From DHVE2 group archaeon (lineage in GTDB: Archaea > Thermoplasmatota > Thermoplasmata > Thermoplasmatales > Aciduliprofundaceae): DNA of 64,000 nucleotides. The translations under genes and the position numbers were made by a program. The DNA lies in NCBI GenBank assembly GCA_026993785.1, contig JALWRZ010000010.1, forward strand, positions 213,199-277,198, read 5' to 3'. Of this stretch, positions 17,549-25,171 are shown one piece after another. Within the stretch, counting starts at the first letter, position 1. Each line of letters opens with the position of its first letter. The notes beneath the pieces are model-generated. The model searched no databases and was not told where the DNA came from. It saw nothing but the letters and a program-made list of their open reading frames with translations.

Positions 17549-17761
17549 ATTATTGTTGTTGTTTCGCCAAAACTTGAAATAGATGAGACGCTATTTGATG
17601 CATTCATTAGGAAAGTTCCTCAGGAATCACTATTGGATCTCTTTTTCTCAATTTCCGAAGAGAATAAAAAAGGAGGAATAATCTATGGTTTTAAACAAGC
17701 GAAAAATGACTGCATCTACAGATTTAAAATAGCACCAAAAATAAAAAATAAAGGAGTGTAA
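17549..17761 (+). CDS. Unclassified 70-residue protein with no ATG/GTG/TTG start at its 5' end
   Basis: The frame is open from 17510 to the TAA at 17759 and has coding-like composition (PKLEIDETLFDAFIRK, then KKGGIIYGFKQAKND). No standard start exists until a TTG in the middle. The ATT at 17549 has GAGGTAA about eight bases before it and lies 31 bases from a TATA box, so initiation at ATT is possible. The alternative is a pseudogene that lost its 5' end. It ends 10 bases before the ThiS-like gene, whose GGAG Shine-Dalgarno lies in its last codons, suggesting cotranscription. No family recognised. Confidence 0.4.
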   Translation: MIVVVSPKLEIDETLFDAFIRKVPQESLLDLFFSISEENKKGGIIYGFKQAKNDCIYRFKIAPKIKNKGV

Positions 17762-17771
17762 TCGCATCGTA

Positions 17772-17963
17772 ATGATAACTGTGAAAATCTTAACTCGTAA
17801 CGAAATGCATGTGTTTGAAAGAGCCAGTCCCAGTGAGATTTACGAGAAGTTAGGGCTCTATCCTACAGAATGGCTAGCCATACATAATGATAAGATAATA
17901 CCTGATGATATGGTAGTTGAGTCGGGGGAAATTATTTTAGTTCCTGTAGTTTCAGGCGGATAA
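17772..17963 (+). CDS. ThiS/MoaD-type ubiquitin-like sulfur carrier
   Basis: A 63-residue beta-grasp protein ending in VPVVSGG. The terminal Gly-Gly is the site that an E1-like enzyme adenylates and converts to thiocarboxylate. The length and IHNDKIIPDDM/GEIILVP pattern fit ThiS-like carriers; in archaea such proteins (SAMPs) can serve tRNA thiolation, molybdopterin synthesis and protein conjugation. Its 3' end overlaps the convergent ncsA gene, a tRNA thiolase that uses such a carrier, so tRNA thiolation is the most natural role. The E1-like gene at 21.8 kb is a candidate activator. Confidence 0.85.
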   Translation: MITVKILTRNEMHVFERASPSEIYEKLGLYPTEWLAIHNDKIIPDDMVVESGEIILVPVVSGG

Positions 17964-18872
17964 ACTTTTCACTCTTTCTAGAAGCAAGCAGGACTTACAG
18001 AGAGTTCCTGTGGTACTTTCTCCACACTTGACGCATTCTCGGTACTCATTCTTTTGCTCTATATTTTGCAGTTTATCCTTTAACTCAAGATAGAATTGCA
18101 CGATCTTCTCTCTTGTGCCTGGAGCCTCATTCTCTAGCATCGATATTATTCTTCGGAATTCATTTCGCAAAGCATAAGGGGCATAGGGACATTCTCGGGA
18201 ATCATGAGGAATTCCTTTCAATATAGCGTAAATGAGAACTTCTTTCTCAGAAATCAACCTGAGAGGGACTATTCTTGGAACATAGTTCTTTATACTCTTG
18301 CTGTGAGGCGCTAACTTCGCAAGTTTCGAAGTATCATCTCTAAGAATGTTCATAAGTATGGTCTGCGCATAGTCATCCAAATTGGTGCCTATCGCCAAAT
18401 AATCCGCATTCATCTTTCTTGCCTCTATGTTCAGTGCTTTTCTTCTCCATATCCCGCAATAGGTGCAGGGCTTGAGTTTATCCTCGATGTCCATAACATC
18501 GTCTAAAGTTATCCCGAACACATCTGAGAATCTTACAATCCTGTGCTCTACTCCCAACTGTCGGGTTAGTTGACTTGCTGCCTTTATTGTCTCTTTCCTG
18601 TATCCCTCAATTCCTTCATCAACAGTTATGGCAACTATCCTGATATTTTTATCCACAAGTTTATGAAGAAGGTATAACAGCACACCGCTATCCTTGCCAC
18701 CACTGAGTCCGACAGCGATAGTCCCCTTCTTTATTTTTATCTGCTCTTTTATTTCTCTCTTCACACGCTTAATTACAAATTCTTCAAAATGCCTCTTGCA
18801 TAGATGCCTCTGGGTAGAACGGATATATATCACGGCATCAGAGTCGCATAGATCGCATCTGGGAACGCCCAT
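17952..18872 (-). CDS. ncsA: tRNA 2-thiolation enzyme, NcsA/TtuA family
   Basis: A 306-residue PP-loop ATP pyrophosphatase that adenylates a tRNA uridine and inserts sulfur. The domain order is an N-terminal zinc finger (CDLC plus CKRHF), the PP-loop VGLSGGKDSG, the CTYCG motif that with another cysteine can bind an Fe-S cluster, and a C-terminal zinc finger (CVKCG, CKSC). The ATG at 18872 lies about 30 bases from a TATA-like AATTTATTA, indicating a leaderless mRNA. Its tail-to-tail neighbour encodes a ThiS-like carrier, the likely sulfur donor. Confidence 0.92.
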   Translation of the reverse strand: MGVPRCDLCDSDAVIYIRSTQRHLCKRHFEEFVIKRVKREIKEQIKIKKGTIAVGLSGGKDSGVLLYLLHKLVDKNIRIVAITVDEGIEGYRKETIKAASQLTRQLGVEHRIVRFSDVFGITLDDVMDIEDKLKPCTYCGIWRRKALNIEARKMNADYLAIGTNLDDYAQTILMNILRDDTSKLAKLAPHSKSIKNYVPRIVPLRLISEKEVLIYAILKGIPHDSRECPYAPYALRNEFRRIISMLENEAPGTREKIVQFYLELKDKLQNIEQKNEYRECVKCGESTTGTLCKSCLLLERVKSLSA

Positions 18873-18934
18873 AAGCAAAGGTATGGATGAAGTAATAAAT
18901 TATTTTCTCCTGGTTCATAGAAAAGTTTATTTAC

Positions 18935-18954
18935 ATTTGAGTATTTGCTCAAAT
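18935..18954. promoter_or_regulatory. ArsR-family operator
   Basis: ATTTGAG-TATTTG-CTCAAAT is a perfect 7-bp inverted repeat with a 6-bp spacer. It lies between a TTTATTTA promoter element and the ATG of the ArsR-type gene at 18964. Its form and position match operators of the SmtB/CadC family, so the downstream regulator probably represses itself and the ATPase until metal binds. Confidence 0.8.
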
Positions 18955-18963
18955 ATAGAAGTG

Positions 18964-19320
18964 ATGGAAATGGTTGAGGTATGTAAGGTTTATGAGGAGC
19001 ATCTAGAAAACATAACCAAGGCAAAGGAGAAACTGCCGGATAAAGAGAAGATTCTCGATATCGCAGATTTTTTTGATGCGCTGGGAAATCCAACTCGTTT
19101 AACAATTCTCTTTGCGTTGCTTGGGGACGAACTCTGCACCTGCGACCTCTCTCATATAACAGGGCTTTCTGTTTCTGCTATATCTCACCAGCTCAGAATA
19201 CTGAAAGATAGAAAAATCATAACATATCGGAAGGATGGGAAAAATGTGTACTATCGCCTCAGTGATGAGCATATAACGAGAATTCTAAAAAGAGCACTGG
19301 AGCATATGGAGGAAGAATAA
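18964..19320 (+). CDS. ArsR/SmtB-family metal-sensing repressor, CadC-like
   Basis: A 118-residue winged-helix repressor. The dimerisation and DNA-binding region runs through ALGNPTRLTILFAL, ELCTCDLSHITG and SVSAISHQLRILKD. The CTC pair in ELCTCDL together with Cys6 (VEVCKVYEE) matches the alpha3N thiolate site of CadC, so it probably senses Cd, Pb or Zn. I choose the ATG at 18964, directly after the operator; the frame extends upstream only by chance. It sits two bases before the P-type ATPase gene, which it should control. Confidence 0.92.
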   Translation: MEMVEVCKVYEEHLENITKAKEKLPDKEKILDIADFFDALGNPTRLTILFALLGDELCTCDLSHITGLSVSAISHQLRILKDRKIITYRKDGKNVYYRLSDEHITRILKRALEHMEEE

Positions 19321-19321
19321 T

Positions 19322-21379
19322 ATGGGGAAAAAGCTCAAGTTAGAGGGTTTGGACTGCGCAAGCTGTGCATATGATATAGAGGGTGCTCTGAAAAAAGAGG
19401 GGTTTGAATCAGCGTCAATCAATATTGTGACGAGCGAACTTTATGTTGAGGGGGATATTGAAAAAGCCAAAGAGATAGTAAAGCGAGTGAGGCCGGAAGT
19501 GAAATTCAGCGAGAAAGAGGAGAAGCCTGAAGAGAATGAAAAACAGGCACTCTATTTTTTAGTTCCCTCTTTTGCACTATTTGTGATAGGGATAATTTTA
19601 AGGTACTACTACAGTTTAAACAATCTCTTCATATTCTCACTCTTCACAATAAGTTACATTCTTGTAGGATGGAAAGTGTTTAAAAGTGCAGCAATAAACT
19701 CTACCCACGGCAACATTTTTGATGAGAATTTTCTCATAATGGTGGCCACTATAGGCGCATTTGTAATTGGAGAGTATCCCGAGGCTGTGGGAGTGATGTT
19801 GTTTTATACAGTGGGCGAGTTCTTTCAGGATCTAGCAGTGAGCAATTCAAAACGCTCTATTAAATCTCTTTTAGCATTAAAAGCTGAATATGCGAATCTG
19901 AAAAAGGGGGATAAGATAGTTAAGGTCAAGCCAGAGGAACTGAGGGTCGGGGATATTATCATAATAAAACCTGGAGAAAGAGTTCCCGTGGATGGAATTA
20001 TAATTGAGGGTAGTTCTAATGTGGATGCATCTGCTCTGACAGGAGAGAGTGTTCCCAAGCGACTTCATGAAGGTGAAGAAATCTTTTCGGGTATGGTGAA
20101 TCTGAATAACCTTTTAACGGTAAAGGTAACAAAAGAACTCAGAGAATCAACAGTTTCGAGAATTTTGGAACTGGTTGAAAATGCCAGTGCTAGAAAGGCT
20201 AAAACGGAGAAATTTATCACGAAATTTGCTCATTACTATACTCCTGCAGTAGTGGGTCTTGCGGCACTGGTTGCAATAGTTCCGCCCATAGTTTTGGGAG
20301 AACCTTTTTCTTCCTGGGTCTACAGAGCACTTATTCTTCTGGTTATATCTTGTCCGTGTGCTCTAGTTCTCTCAATTCCACTGGGCTACTTTGGAGGGAT
20401 CGGGAGGGCTGCCAAGGATGGAATACTGGTCAAGGGTGCCAATTTTTTGGACGCACTTAATGATGCGACAGTGGTTGCATTTGACAAGACAGGAACGCTG
20501 ACCAAGGGCGTATTCAAGGTAATGAAAATAGAGAAGAGAAACGGGTTCAGTGAGGAAGAGATCATCAAATTCGCAGCCTTGGCAGAGGGTTACTCAAATC
20601 ATCCAATAGCAAACGCCATAAAAGAAGCATATGGAAAAGAGATAAATGAACTAGAGGTCGATGAGTATGAGGAGATACCGGGTCACGGGATTAGGGCCAA
20701 AATAGGCAGTATGGAGGTGATGGTGGGTAACGATAGATTGTTACACAAATTCAATATTAAGCATGACACATGTAGAGTTACCGGGACCGTTGCCCATGTG
20801 GTGGTCAATGGAAAATATGCAGGTTACATAATAATCTCTGATGAGATAAAGGAGGATGCTGTAGAGGCGGTTAAGGAACTGAAACAATTGGGAGTCAACA
20901 AGGTGATTATGTTAACTGGAGATAGCAAAGATGTTGCAACCGAGATAGGCAGGCATCTGGGTCTAGATGTCACATATGCTGAACTGCTACCCGAGGATAA
21001 AGTTCGGGTTATAGAGGAACTTGAGAAGGATATGAGCCATGATGAGAAGGTAGTGTTTGTAGGTGATGGTATAAACGATGCACCTGTGATTGCAAGGGCA
21101 GATGTGGGTGTGGCAATGGGCGCACTTGGAAGCGATGCTGCAGTTGAGACTGCAGATATTGTAATAATGGATGATAAGCCCTCAAAATTGCCAAGAGGTA
21201 TACGTATATCGAGGAAAACTCGGTGGATTGTGTGGGAAAATATAGTTTTTGCACTGGGAGTCAAACTGGTATTCATAAGTTTTGGAATTGTGGGAGAGGT
21301 GAGTATGTGGGAAGCAGTGTTTGCAGATGTGGGAGTGGCTTTAATAGCAGTTTTCAATGCTATGAGAATACTGAGGTGA
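19322..21379 (+). CDS. Zn/Cd/Pb-transporting P1B-type ATPase (ZntA/CadA type)
   Basis: A 685-residue metal-export ATPase of the cell membrane. An N-terminal HMA domain carries GLDCASCAYD (residues about 9-18). The ion-binding motif is CPC (about 344-346), the phosphorylation site is DKTGT (about 387), followed by TGDS and GDGINDAP. The last membrane helices contain DVGVALIAV, whose Asp is typical of the Zn/Cd/Pb group P1B-2. It follows the CadC-like repressor by one base and should be induced by the same metals. Copper transport is unlikely from the C-terminal helix motif. Confidence 0.93.
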   Translation: MGKKLKLEGLDCASCAYDIEGALKKEGFESASINIVTSELYVEGDIEKAKEIVKRVRPEVKFSEKEEKPEENEKQALYFLVPSFALFVIGIILRYYYSLNNLFIFSLFTISYILVGWKVFKSAAINSTHGNIFDENFLIMVATIGAFVIGEYPEAVGVMLFYTVGEFFQDLAVSNSKRSIKSLLALKAEYANLKKGDKIVKVKPEELRVGDIIIIKPGERVPVDGIIIEGSSNVDASALTGESVPKRLHEGEEIFSGMVNLNNLLTVKVTKELRESTVSRILELVENASARKAKTEKFITKFAHYYTPAVVGLAALVAIVPPIVLGEPFSSWVYRALILLVISCPCALVLSIPLGYFGGIGRAAKDGILVKGANFLDALNDATVVAFDKTGTLTKGVFKVMKIEKRNGFSEEEIIKFAALAEGYSNHPIANAIKEAYGKEINELEVDEYEEIPGHGIRAKIGSMEVMVGNDRLLHKFNIKHDTCRVTGTVAHVVVNGKYAGYIIISDEIKEDAVEAVKELKQLGVNKVIMLTGDSKDVATEIGRHLGLDVTYAELLPEDKVRVIEELEKDMSHDEKVVFVGDGINDAPVIARADVGVAMGALGSDAAVETADIVIMDDKPSKLPRGIRISRKTRWIVWENIVFALGVKLVFISFGIVGEVSMWEAVFADVGVALIAVFNAMRILR

Positions 21380-21384
21380 TGTGT

Positions 21385-21843
21385 ATGGGAGTTGTGCTGG
21401 CAGTATGTATGAGCGAGAGAAAAGGAACCGAGAAGAGAAATGTTGGAAAGGGATTGTTTAAAGAGAATTACGGAATGGTTGGAGATGCTCATGCCTCTTA
21501 CAATTCTCCCAGGCAGGTAAGTTTGCTGGAGTATGAAAGTATAAAGAAGTTTGAAATGCAGTATGATACGAAAATTGATTACGGCGCATTTGGAGAGAAT
21601 ATAACGGTTAAAGGCTTAGATTTGAAAAATATCAAAAAAGGAACGAAAATAAGGATCGGAGAAGATGTGCTCTTGGAGGTTACGCAGATAGGTAAGAGGT
21701 GCCATACCGGTTGTGTAATTTACCAGAAAGTGGGAAAATGCATCATGCCCACAGAGGGTATTTTTGCAAAGGTTCTAAGAGGTGGATATGTGAAGGCAGG
21801 GGATAGACTGGAGATTGTAGGAGATGATAAAAATGGAAGATAA
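21385..21843 (+). CDS. MOSC-domain protein
   Basis: A protein of about 152 residues consisting of a single MOSC domain (the C-terminal domain of molybdenum cofactor sulfurases). Visible blocks are GLFKENYGMVGDAH, RQVSLLEYES, YGAFGENITVKG, the invariant cysteine region KRCHTGCVIYQKVGKC and GIFAKVLRGG. Such proteins are thought to bind Mo cofactor or move sulfur from a cysteine. GAGGTG six bases before 21385 sets the start. It overlaps the E1-like gene by 11 bases, and its start follows the ATPase stop within a few bases, so it may belong to the metal operon. Confidence 0.9.
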   Translation: MGVVLAVCMSERKGTEKRNVGKGLFKENYGMVGDAHASYNSPRQVSLLEYESIKKFEMQYDTKIDYGAFGENITVKGLDLKNIKKGTKIRIGEDVLLEVTQIGKRCHTGCVIYQKVGKCIMPTEGIFAKVLRGGYVKAGDRLEIVGDDKNGR

Positions 21844-22810
21844 TGTAATTGAGGAAATGTATGCACGGCATTTTCCACTCATTTCCAGAGAAGAGCAGGA
21901 GAAAATAGCAAAGAAGAGGGTAACCGTTGTGGGTGCTGGAGCGTTGGGATCATGGGAAGCCTATTTTCTGAAAAAACTTGGAGTTGAAAATATACGAGTC
22001 ATAGATAGGGATTTTGTGGATATTACCGACTTGCCTAGAACGGCATATGAGAAAGAAGATATTGGCAAGCCGAAGGTAGACGCTTTAAAAGAGAAACTTG
22101 GTATTTTGGGATATTTTGAAGATTTAAATCCCGGCACTATGGAGATATTAGATGGCTCAGACTTGGTTATGGATGGAACAGATAATATTTATACTCGGGA
22201 ATTGATAAACGATTACTGTGTAAAAAACAGAATACCATGGATATACGTTGGCATTTTAAGTTATTATGGAAATATTATGCCTATAATCCCTAGGAAAACT
22301 GCCTGTTTTCGATGCATGATTCCCAGTCTTCCATCTCGGCCTATGCCCACCTGCGCGACTGAAGGAATTATGAGTTATATTGCACCCTTCGCTGCTTCAC
22401 TCGCTGTGGCATTATGTGCAAAAATATTGCTGGATGAAAAAATTGATAACAAGATGATTTTCTTTGATCTTAAAAACATGGAATTTAATAAAATAGAGAT
22501 TCCCAAAAGAGAAGATTGCGAGTGCTGCGCTTATGGTAATTTTATATTTTTGAAAAAAATTATAAAAATTGAGAGGGACTGCGAGGGCGCGTTTATAGTA
22601 ACACCACCTGAAAGAATGAATGTAAATATTGATGAGATAGAAATAAAACTGAAAAATCTTGGGAAGGAGTATATAAACTTGAAAAGGTTCATCCAGTTTA
22701 TGGATGATGATAAGAAGATAATAATCTTTGATTCTGGGAGGATGGTCATAAAAGGTGCACACTCTGAAAAAGAGGCAAAAAACATATTTGTCAGATATAT
22801 GGGTGATTAA
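21833..22810 (+). CDS. E1-like sulfur-carrier adenylyltransferase (MoeB/ThiF/UbaA type)
   Basis: About 325 residues. The ATP-binding Rossmann motif is VVGAGALGSWEAY; RDFVDITDLPRTA and the DGTDN motif follow. Two cysteine pairs (CFRC and CECC) bind structural zinc, and TCATEG carries the candidate catalytic cysteine. The enzyme should adenylate the Gly-Gly end of ubiquitin-like carriers. About 70-80 residues at the C-terminus go beyond the usual E1 core and form an unassigned domain. It lies between the MOSC and thiI genes, overlapping the first and one base from the second, which points to one sulfur-transfer operon. Confidence 0.92.
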   Translation: MEDNVIEEMYARHFPLISREEQEKIAKKRVTVVGAGALGSWEAYFLKKLGVENIRVIDRDFVDITDLPRTAYEKEDIGKPKVDALKEKLGILGYFEDLNPGTMEILDGSDLVMDGTDNIYTRELINDYCVKNRIPWIYVGILSYYGNIMPIIPRKTACFRCMIPSLPSRPMPTCATEGIMSYIAPFAASLAVALCAKILLDEKIDNKMIFFDLKNMEFNKIEIPKREDCECCAYGNFIFLKKIIKIERDCEGAFIVTPPERMNVNIDEIEIKLKNLGKEYINLKRFIQFMDDDKKIIIFDSGRMVIKGAHSEKEAKNIFVRYMGD

Positions 22811-22811
22811 G

Positions 22812-23894
22812 ATGATAATTGTGAGGTATGGAGAAATATCTCTGAAAAAGGGAAAGAGAAAGGATTTTGAAAAGAAGTTAGTAAAAAATATAAAGAACGC
22901 TTTAAAGAGAGATGGGTTTGAAGCAGAGATCAAGATTTTGAGAGGGAGAATACTTGTAGACACTTTGGATGATGCAAAAAGCATAATTGCAAACCAGCCC
23001 GGAGTTGTATCGGTTTCTGTAGCGAAAGAGATGGAATATGAGGAGGTATTTGATTATTTAAGAGAGAAGTTAAAAGAGTACAATCCAAGAAGTTTCAAAA
23101 TAGAGACCCAGAGAGTGGATAAGAATTTCCCCAAGAAATCACAGGAAATAAACGAAGAAATAGGAGAGTTTGTAGTCAGAGAGTTCGGATGGAACGTAGA
23201 TCTGGAAAATCCCGAATTAAGAATTGGAATTGAAATCATAGAGAATAGAGCATACGTCTTCTTTGAGAGAATAAGAGGAATAGGAGGTTTGCCCGTAGGC
23301 ACTCAGGGGAAGGTTATAGCGCTAATAAGTGGAGGAATAGATAGCCCCGTATCTGCGTTTTTGATGATGAAAAGAGGTGCAAAGGTGATAGCCTTGCATT
23401 TTCAACAGAGCGAGAAACAGCGAAAAGTTGTAGAAGATATGGTAAAGGTGCTAAACAGATACTCTCCGGAGAATATAGAACTCATTGTTGAATCTCATCA
23501 TCAGGTTCTCAAACCATATATTCTTACATTGAATAAATTAAAAAAGAGAGAGTGGACATGCATTTTTTGCAAAATTGCAATGCTTAAACGCGCTGAAGAA
23601 ATTGCTCGGGAAAAAGGTGCACTTGGAGTGGTAATGGGTGACTCTCTTGGGCAGGTCGCATCACAGACTCTTGAGAATCTGTACATCATCTCTCAAAACA
23701 TAAAAATGCCAATCTACAGACCATTGATAGGCTTTGATAAGAATGAAATAATTACAGTTGCCAAAGAGATAGGTACCTATGAAAATTTCTTAGAGTATCC
23801 TCATTGTAACTGCCCATTTAAGCCCGAACATGTGATAACACGGGGAAATTATAAGGAATTTAAGAAGATATCATCTCATCTTGATACTATTTAA
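22812..23894 (+). CDS. thiI: ThiI-family tRNA 4-thiouridine synthetase
   Basis: A 360-residue enzyme with N-terminal ferredoxin-like region and THUMP domain (about 1-160) followed by the PP-loop domain with ALISGGIDSPVSA. A CIFCK and an HCNCPF motif in the second half resemble archaeal ThiI proteins, which lack a rhodanese domain and may use bound sulfide or Fe-S chemistry. It makes 4-thiouridine at position 8 of tRNA and can support thiazole synthesis. The ATG at 22812 follows the E1 stop by one base. Its last codons overlap the convergent nadA gene. Confidence 0.93.
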   Translation: MIIVRYGEISLKKGKRKDFEKKLVKNIKNALKRDGFEAEIKILRGRILVDTLDDAKSIIANQPGVVSVSVAKEMEYEEVFDYLREKLKEYNPRSFKIETQRVDKNFPKKSQEINEEIGEFVVREFGWNVDLENPELRIGIEIIENRAYVFFERIRGIGGLPVGTQGKVIALISGGIDSPVSAFLMMKRGAKVIALHFQQSEKQRKVVEDMVKVLNRYSPENIELIVESHHQVLKPYILTLNKLKKREWTCIFCKIAMLKRAEEIAREKGALGVVMGDSLGQVASQTLENLYIISQNIKMPIYRPLIGFDKNEIITVAKEIGTYENFLEYPHCNCPFKPEHVITRGNYKEFKKISSHLDTI

Positions 23895-24807
23895 TTTCAA
23901 GCATCCTCTCTATGGCTTTTTTTGCTTTATCTGCTATCTCAGGTTTCACGGAAACTTTGTTTTCCATATTTTTGAGAGACAAATATATTCCTTCCACGGT
24001 ATTTTTTTTCATTTGAACGCAAATCCTCTTCTCATTTATCGGGTAAAACCTTTTTTCTGGATACAATTTTTGAAGTCTGTAGGTCATATCTCTCTCTGTG
24101 CCCACAATGAATTCTTTACTATTTGATTGACCGGCATGTTCGATCATCTGCCCTGTTGATAGAACGAAGTCTGCTGCGTCCTGAACTTCAGGAGGACATT
24201 CTGGATGAACCATAAGTTCCGCAAATGGATGCTCTCTTCTAGATTTTTCAATATCATCCAATGTTATTTTTTTATGCACATAGCATCCTCCATCTTGCGG
24301 TACAGGTATTATTTTTTTCTCGGGAACATTTATTGCAACCCATCTTGCAAGATTTGCATCAGGACCAAATAAAACAGTTTTCTGCGGTAATGAGTTAACA
24401 ACTTTTATTGCATTCGCAGAAGTACATACAATATCCGCCTCAGCCTTAGTTTCCGCAAGCGTGTTAACGTATACAACAACACCCGCATCGGGATATTTAT
24501 TTTTATACTCTATAAGTCTATCCGCAGGCAACTGAGCAGCCATTGGGCATCGTGCCGCGGGAGACGGCACAAGAACTATTTTATCAGGATTTAATATAGC
24601 CGCCATCTCTGCCATGAAATCAACACCGCAGAATACGATCACATCTTTATCTTTTATTCCTGATGCTTTTCTCGCAAGTTCAAGGGAATCGCCAATAAAG
24701 TCTGCGATATCCTGTATCTCTGGGACTTGATAGTTATGCGCAAGGATTATTGCATTTCGTTCATCTTTCAATTTATTTATTTTTTCAACCATCTCTTGAG
24801 TATTCAT
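23887..24807 (-). CDS. nadA: Quinolinate synthase
   Basis: Condenses iminoaspartate with dihydroxyacetone phosphate to quinolinate in NAD synthesis, using a 4Fe-4S cluster. The start ILAHNYQVPEIQDIADFIGD is diagnostic. Candidate cluster cysteines lie in FCGVDF, GGCYVH/HPECP and near the end in ICVQMK. I choose the ATG at 24807, preceded by GGTGGGC; an earlier ATG (24819) overlaps that Shine-Dalgarno. nadB and nadC are not in the window. The promoter, about 90 bases upstream, carries the shared regulon element, consistent with an Fe-S enzyme. Confidence 0.96.
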   Translation of the reverse strand: MNTQEMVEKINKLKDERNAIILAHNYQVPEIQDIADFIGDSLELARKASGIKDKDVIVFCGVDFMAEMAAILNPDKIVLVPSPAARCPMAAQLPADRLIEYKNKYPDAGVVVYVNTLAETKAEADIVCTSANAIKVVNSLPQKTVLFGPDANLARWVAINVPEKKIIPVPQDGGCYVHKKITLDDIEKSRREHPFAELMVHPECPPEVQDAADFVLSTGQMIEHAGQSNSKEFIVGTERDMTYRLQKLYPEKRFYPINEKRICVQMKKNTVEGIYLSLKNMENKVSVKPEIADKAKKAIERMLEIK

Positions 24808-25111
24808 AAGCCCACCCATAACTGTATTTTGAACACGCTTTCAAGGAATCTCCTGTTTAATATATTCATTTTATGTGTATATAAAATAACATACTTAAAT
24901 ATTTCTGGACAAAACTGTTACACTATACAGTACTCTGTCCAATAGTTTGGGCAACTCTTCTAGAATTATGAGGCTCTGTTACTGACTGTTCTAAAAGATA
25001 GCCTATGGAATCTATATTCTCATCCTTGAAAAGACTGTTCGATGGGACTCTATCCTCTCTCCTTTCGCACTCTCAATTTGTACAACAGATAAGTCGATTT
25101 GTAAATTGTCA
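24808..25111. other. Intergenic region between nadA and the DUF438 gene
   Basis: Beyond the nadA leader (about 60 bases) and the two divergent promoters, I find no gene. TGGACA at 24905-24910 and TGTCCA at about 24936-24941 form a long-spaced inverted pair. The stretch from 24945 to 25110 is unremarkable in all frames. Confidence 0.5.
24894..24921 (-). promoter_or_regulatory. nadA promoter with the shared Fe-S regulon element
   Basis: On the minus strand: GTAACA-GTTT-TGTCCA, then GAAATA and the TATA element TTTAAG. Spacing is identical to the other four copies. The predicted transcript start leaves a leader of about 60 bases before the nadA ATG, so here a Shine-Dalgarno is used. Confidence 0.75.
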
Positions 25112-25139
25112 TACACATTTATGTCCAGAAAGATTTAAA
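25112..25139 (+). promoter_or_regulatory. Promoter of the DUF438 gene with the shared Fe-S regulon element
   Basis: TACACA-TTTA-TGTCCA is followed by GAAAGA and TATA box TTTAAA (25134-25139). The start codon at 25172 is 38 bases from the TATA box, giving a short leader with GGTGAT as Shine-Dalgarno. Confidence 0.75.
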
Positions 25140-25171
25140 AACGAGTATTCATCTCCAAACATGGTGATAAA

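Noticed and set aside
18694-18963. Upstream extension of the ArsR reading frame by 90 codons
   Set aside because: It lies on top of ncsA on the other strand and across the operator; the domain begins at 18964.
20824-21492. 222-codon minus-strand frame inside the Zn/Cd ATPase gene
   Set aside because: Shadow frame rich in Ser/Thr/Ile opposite a clearly coding gene.
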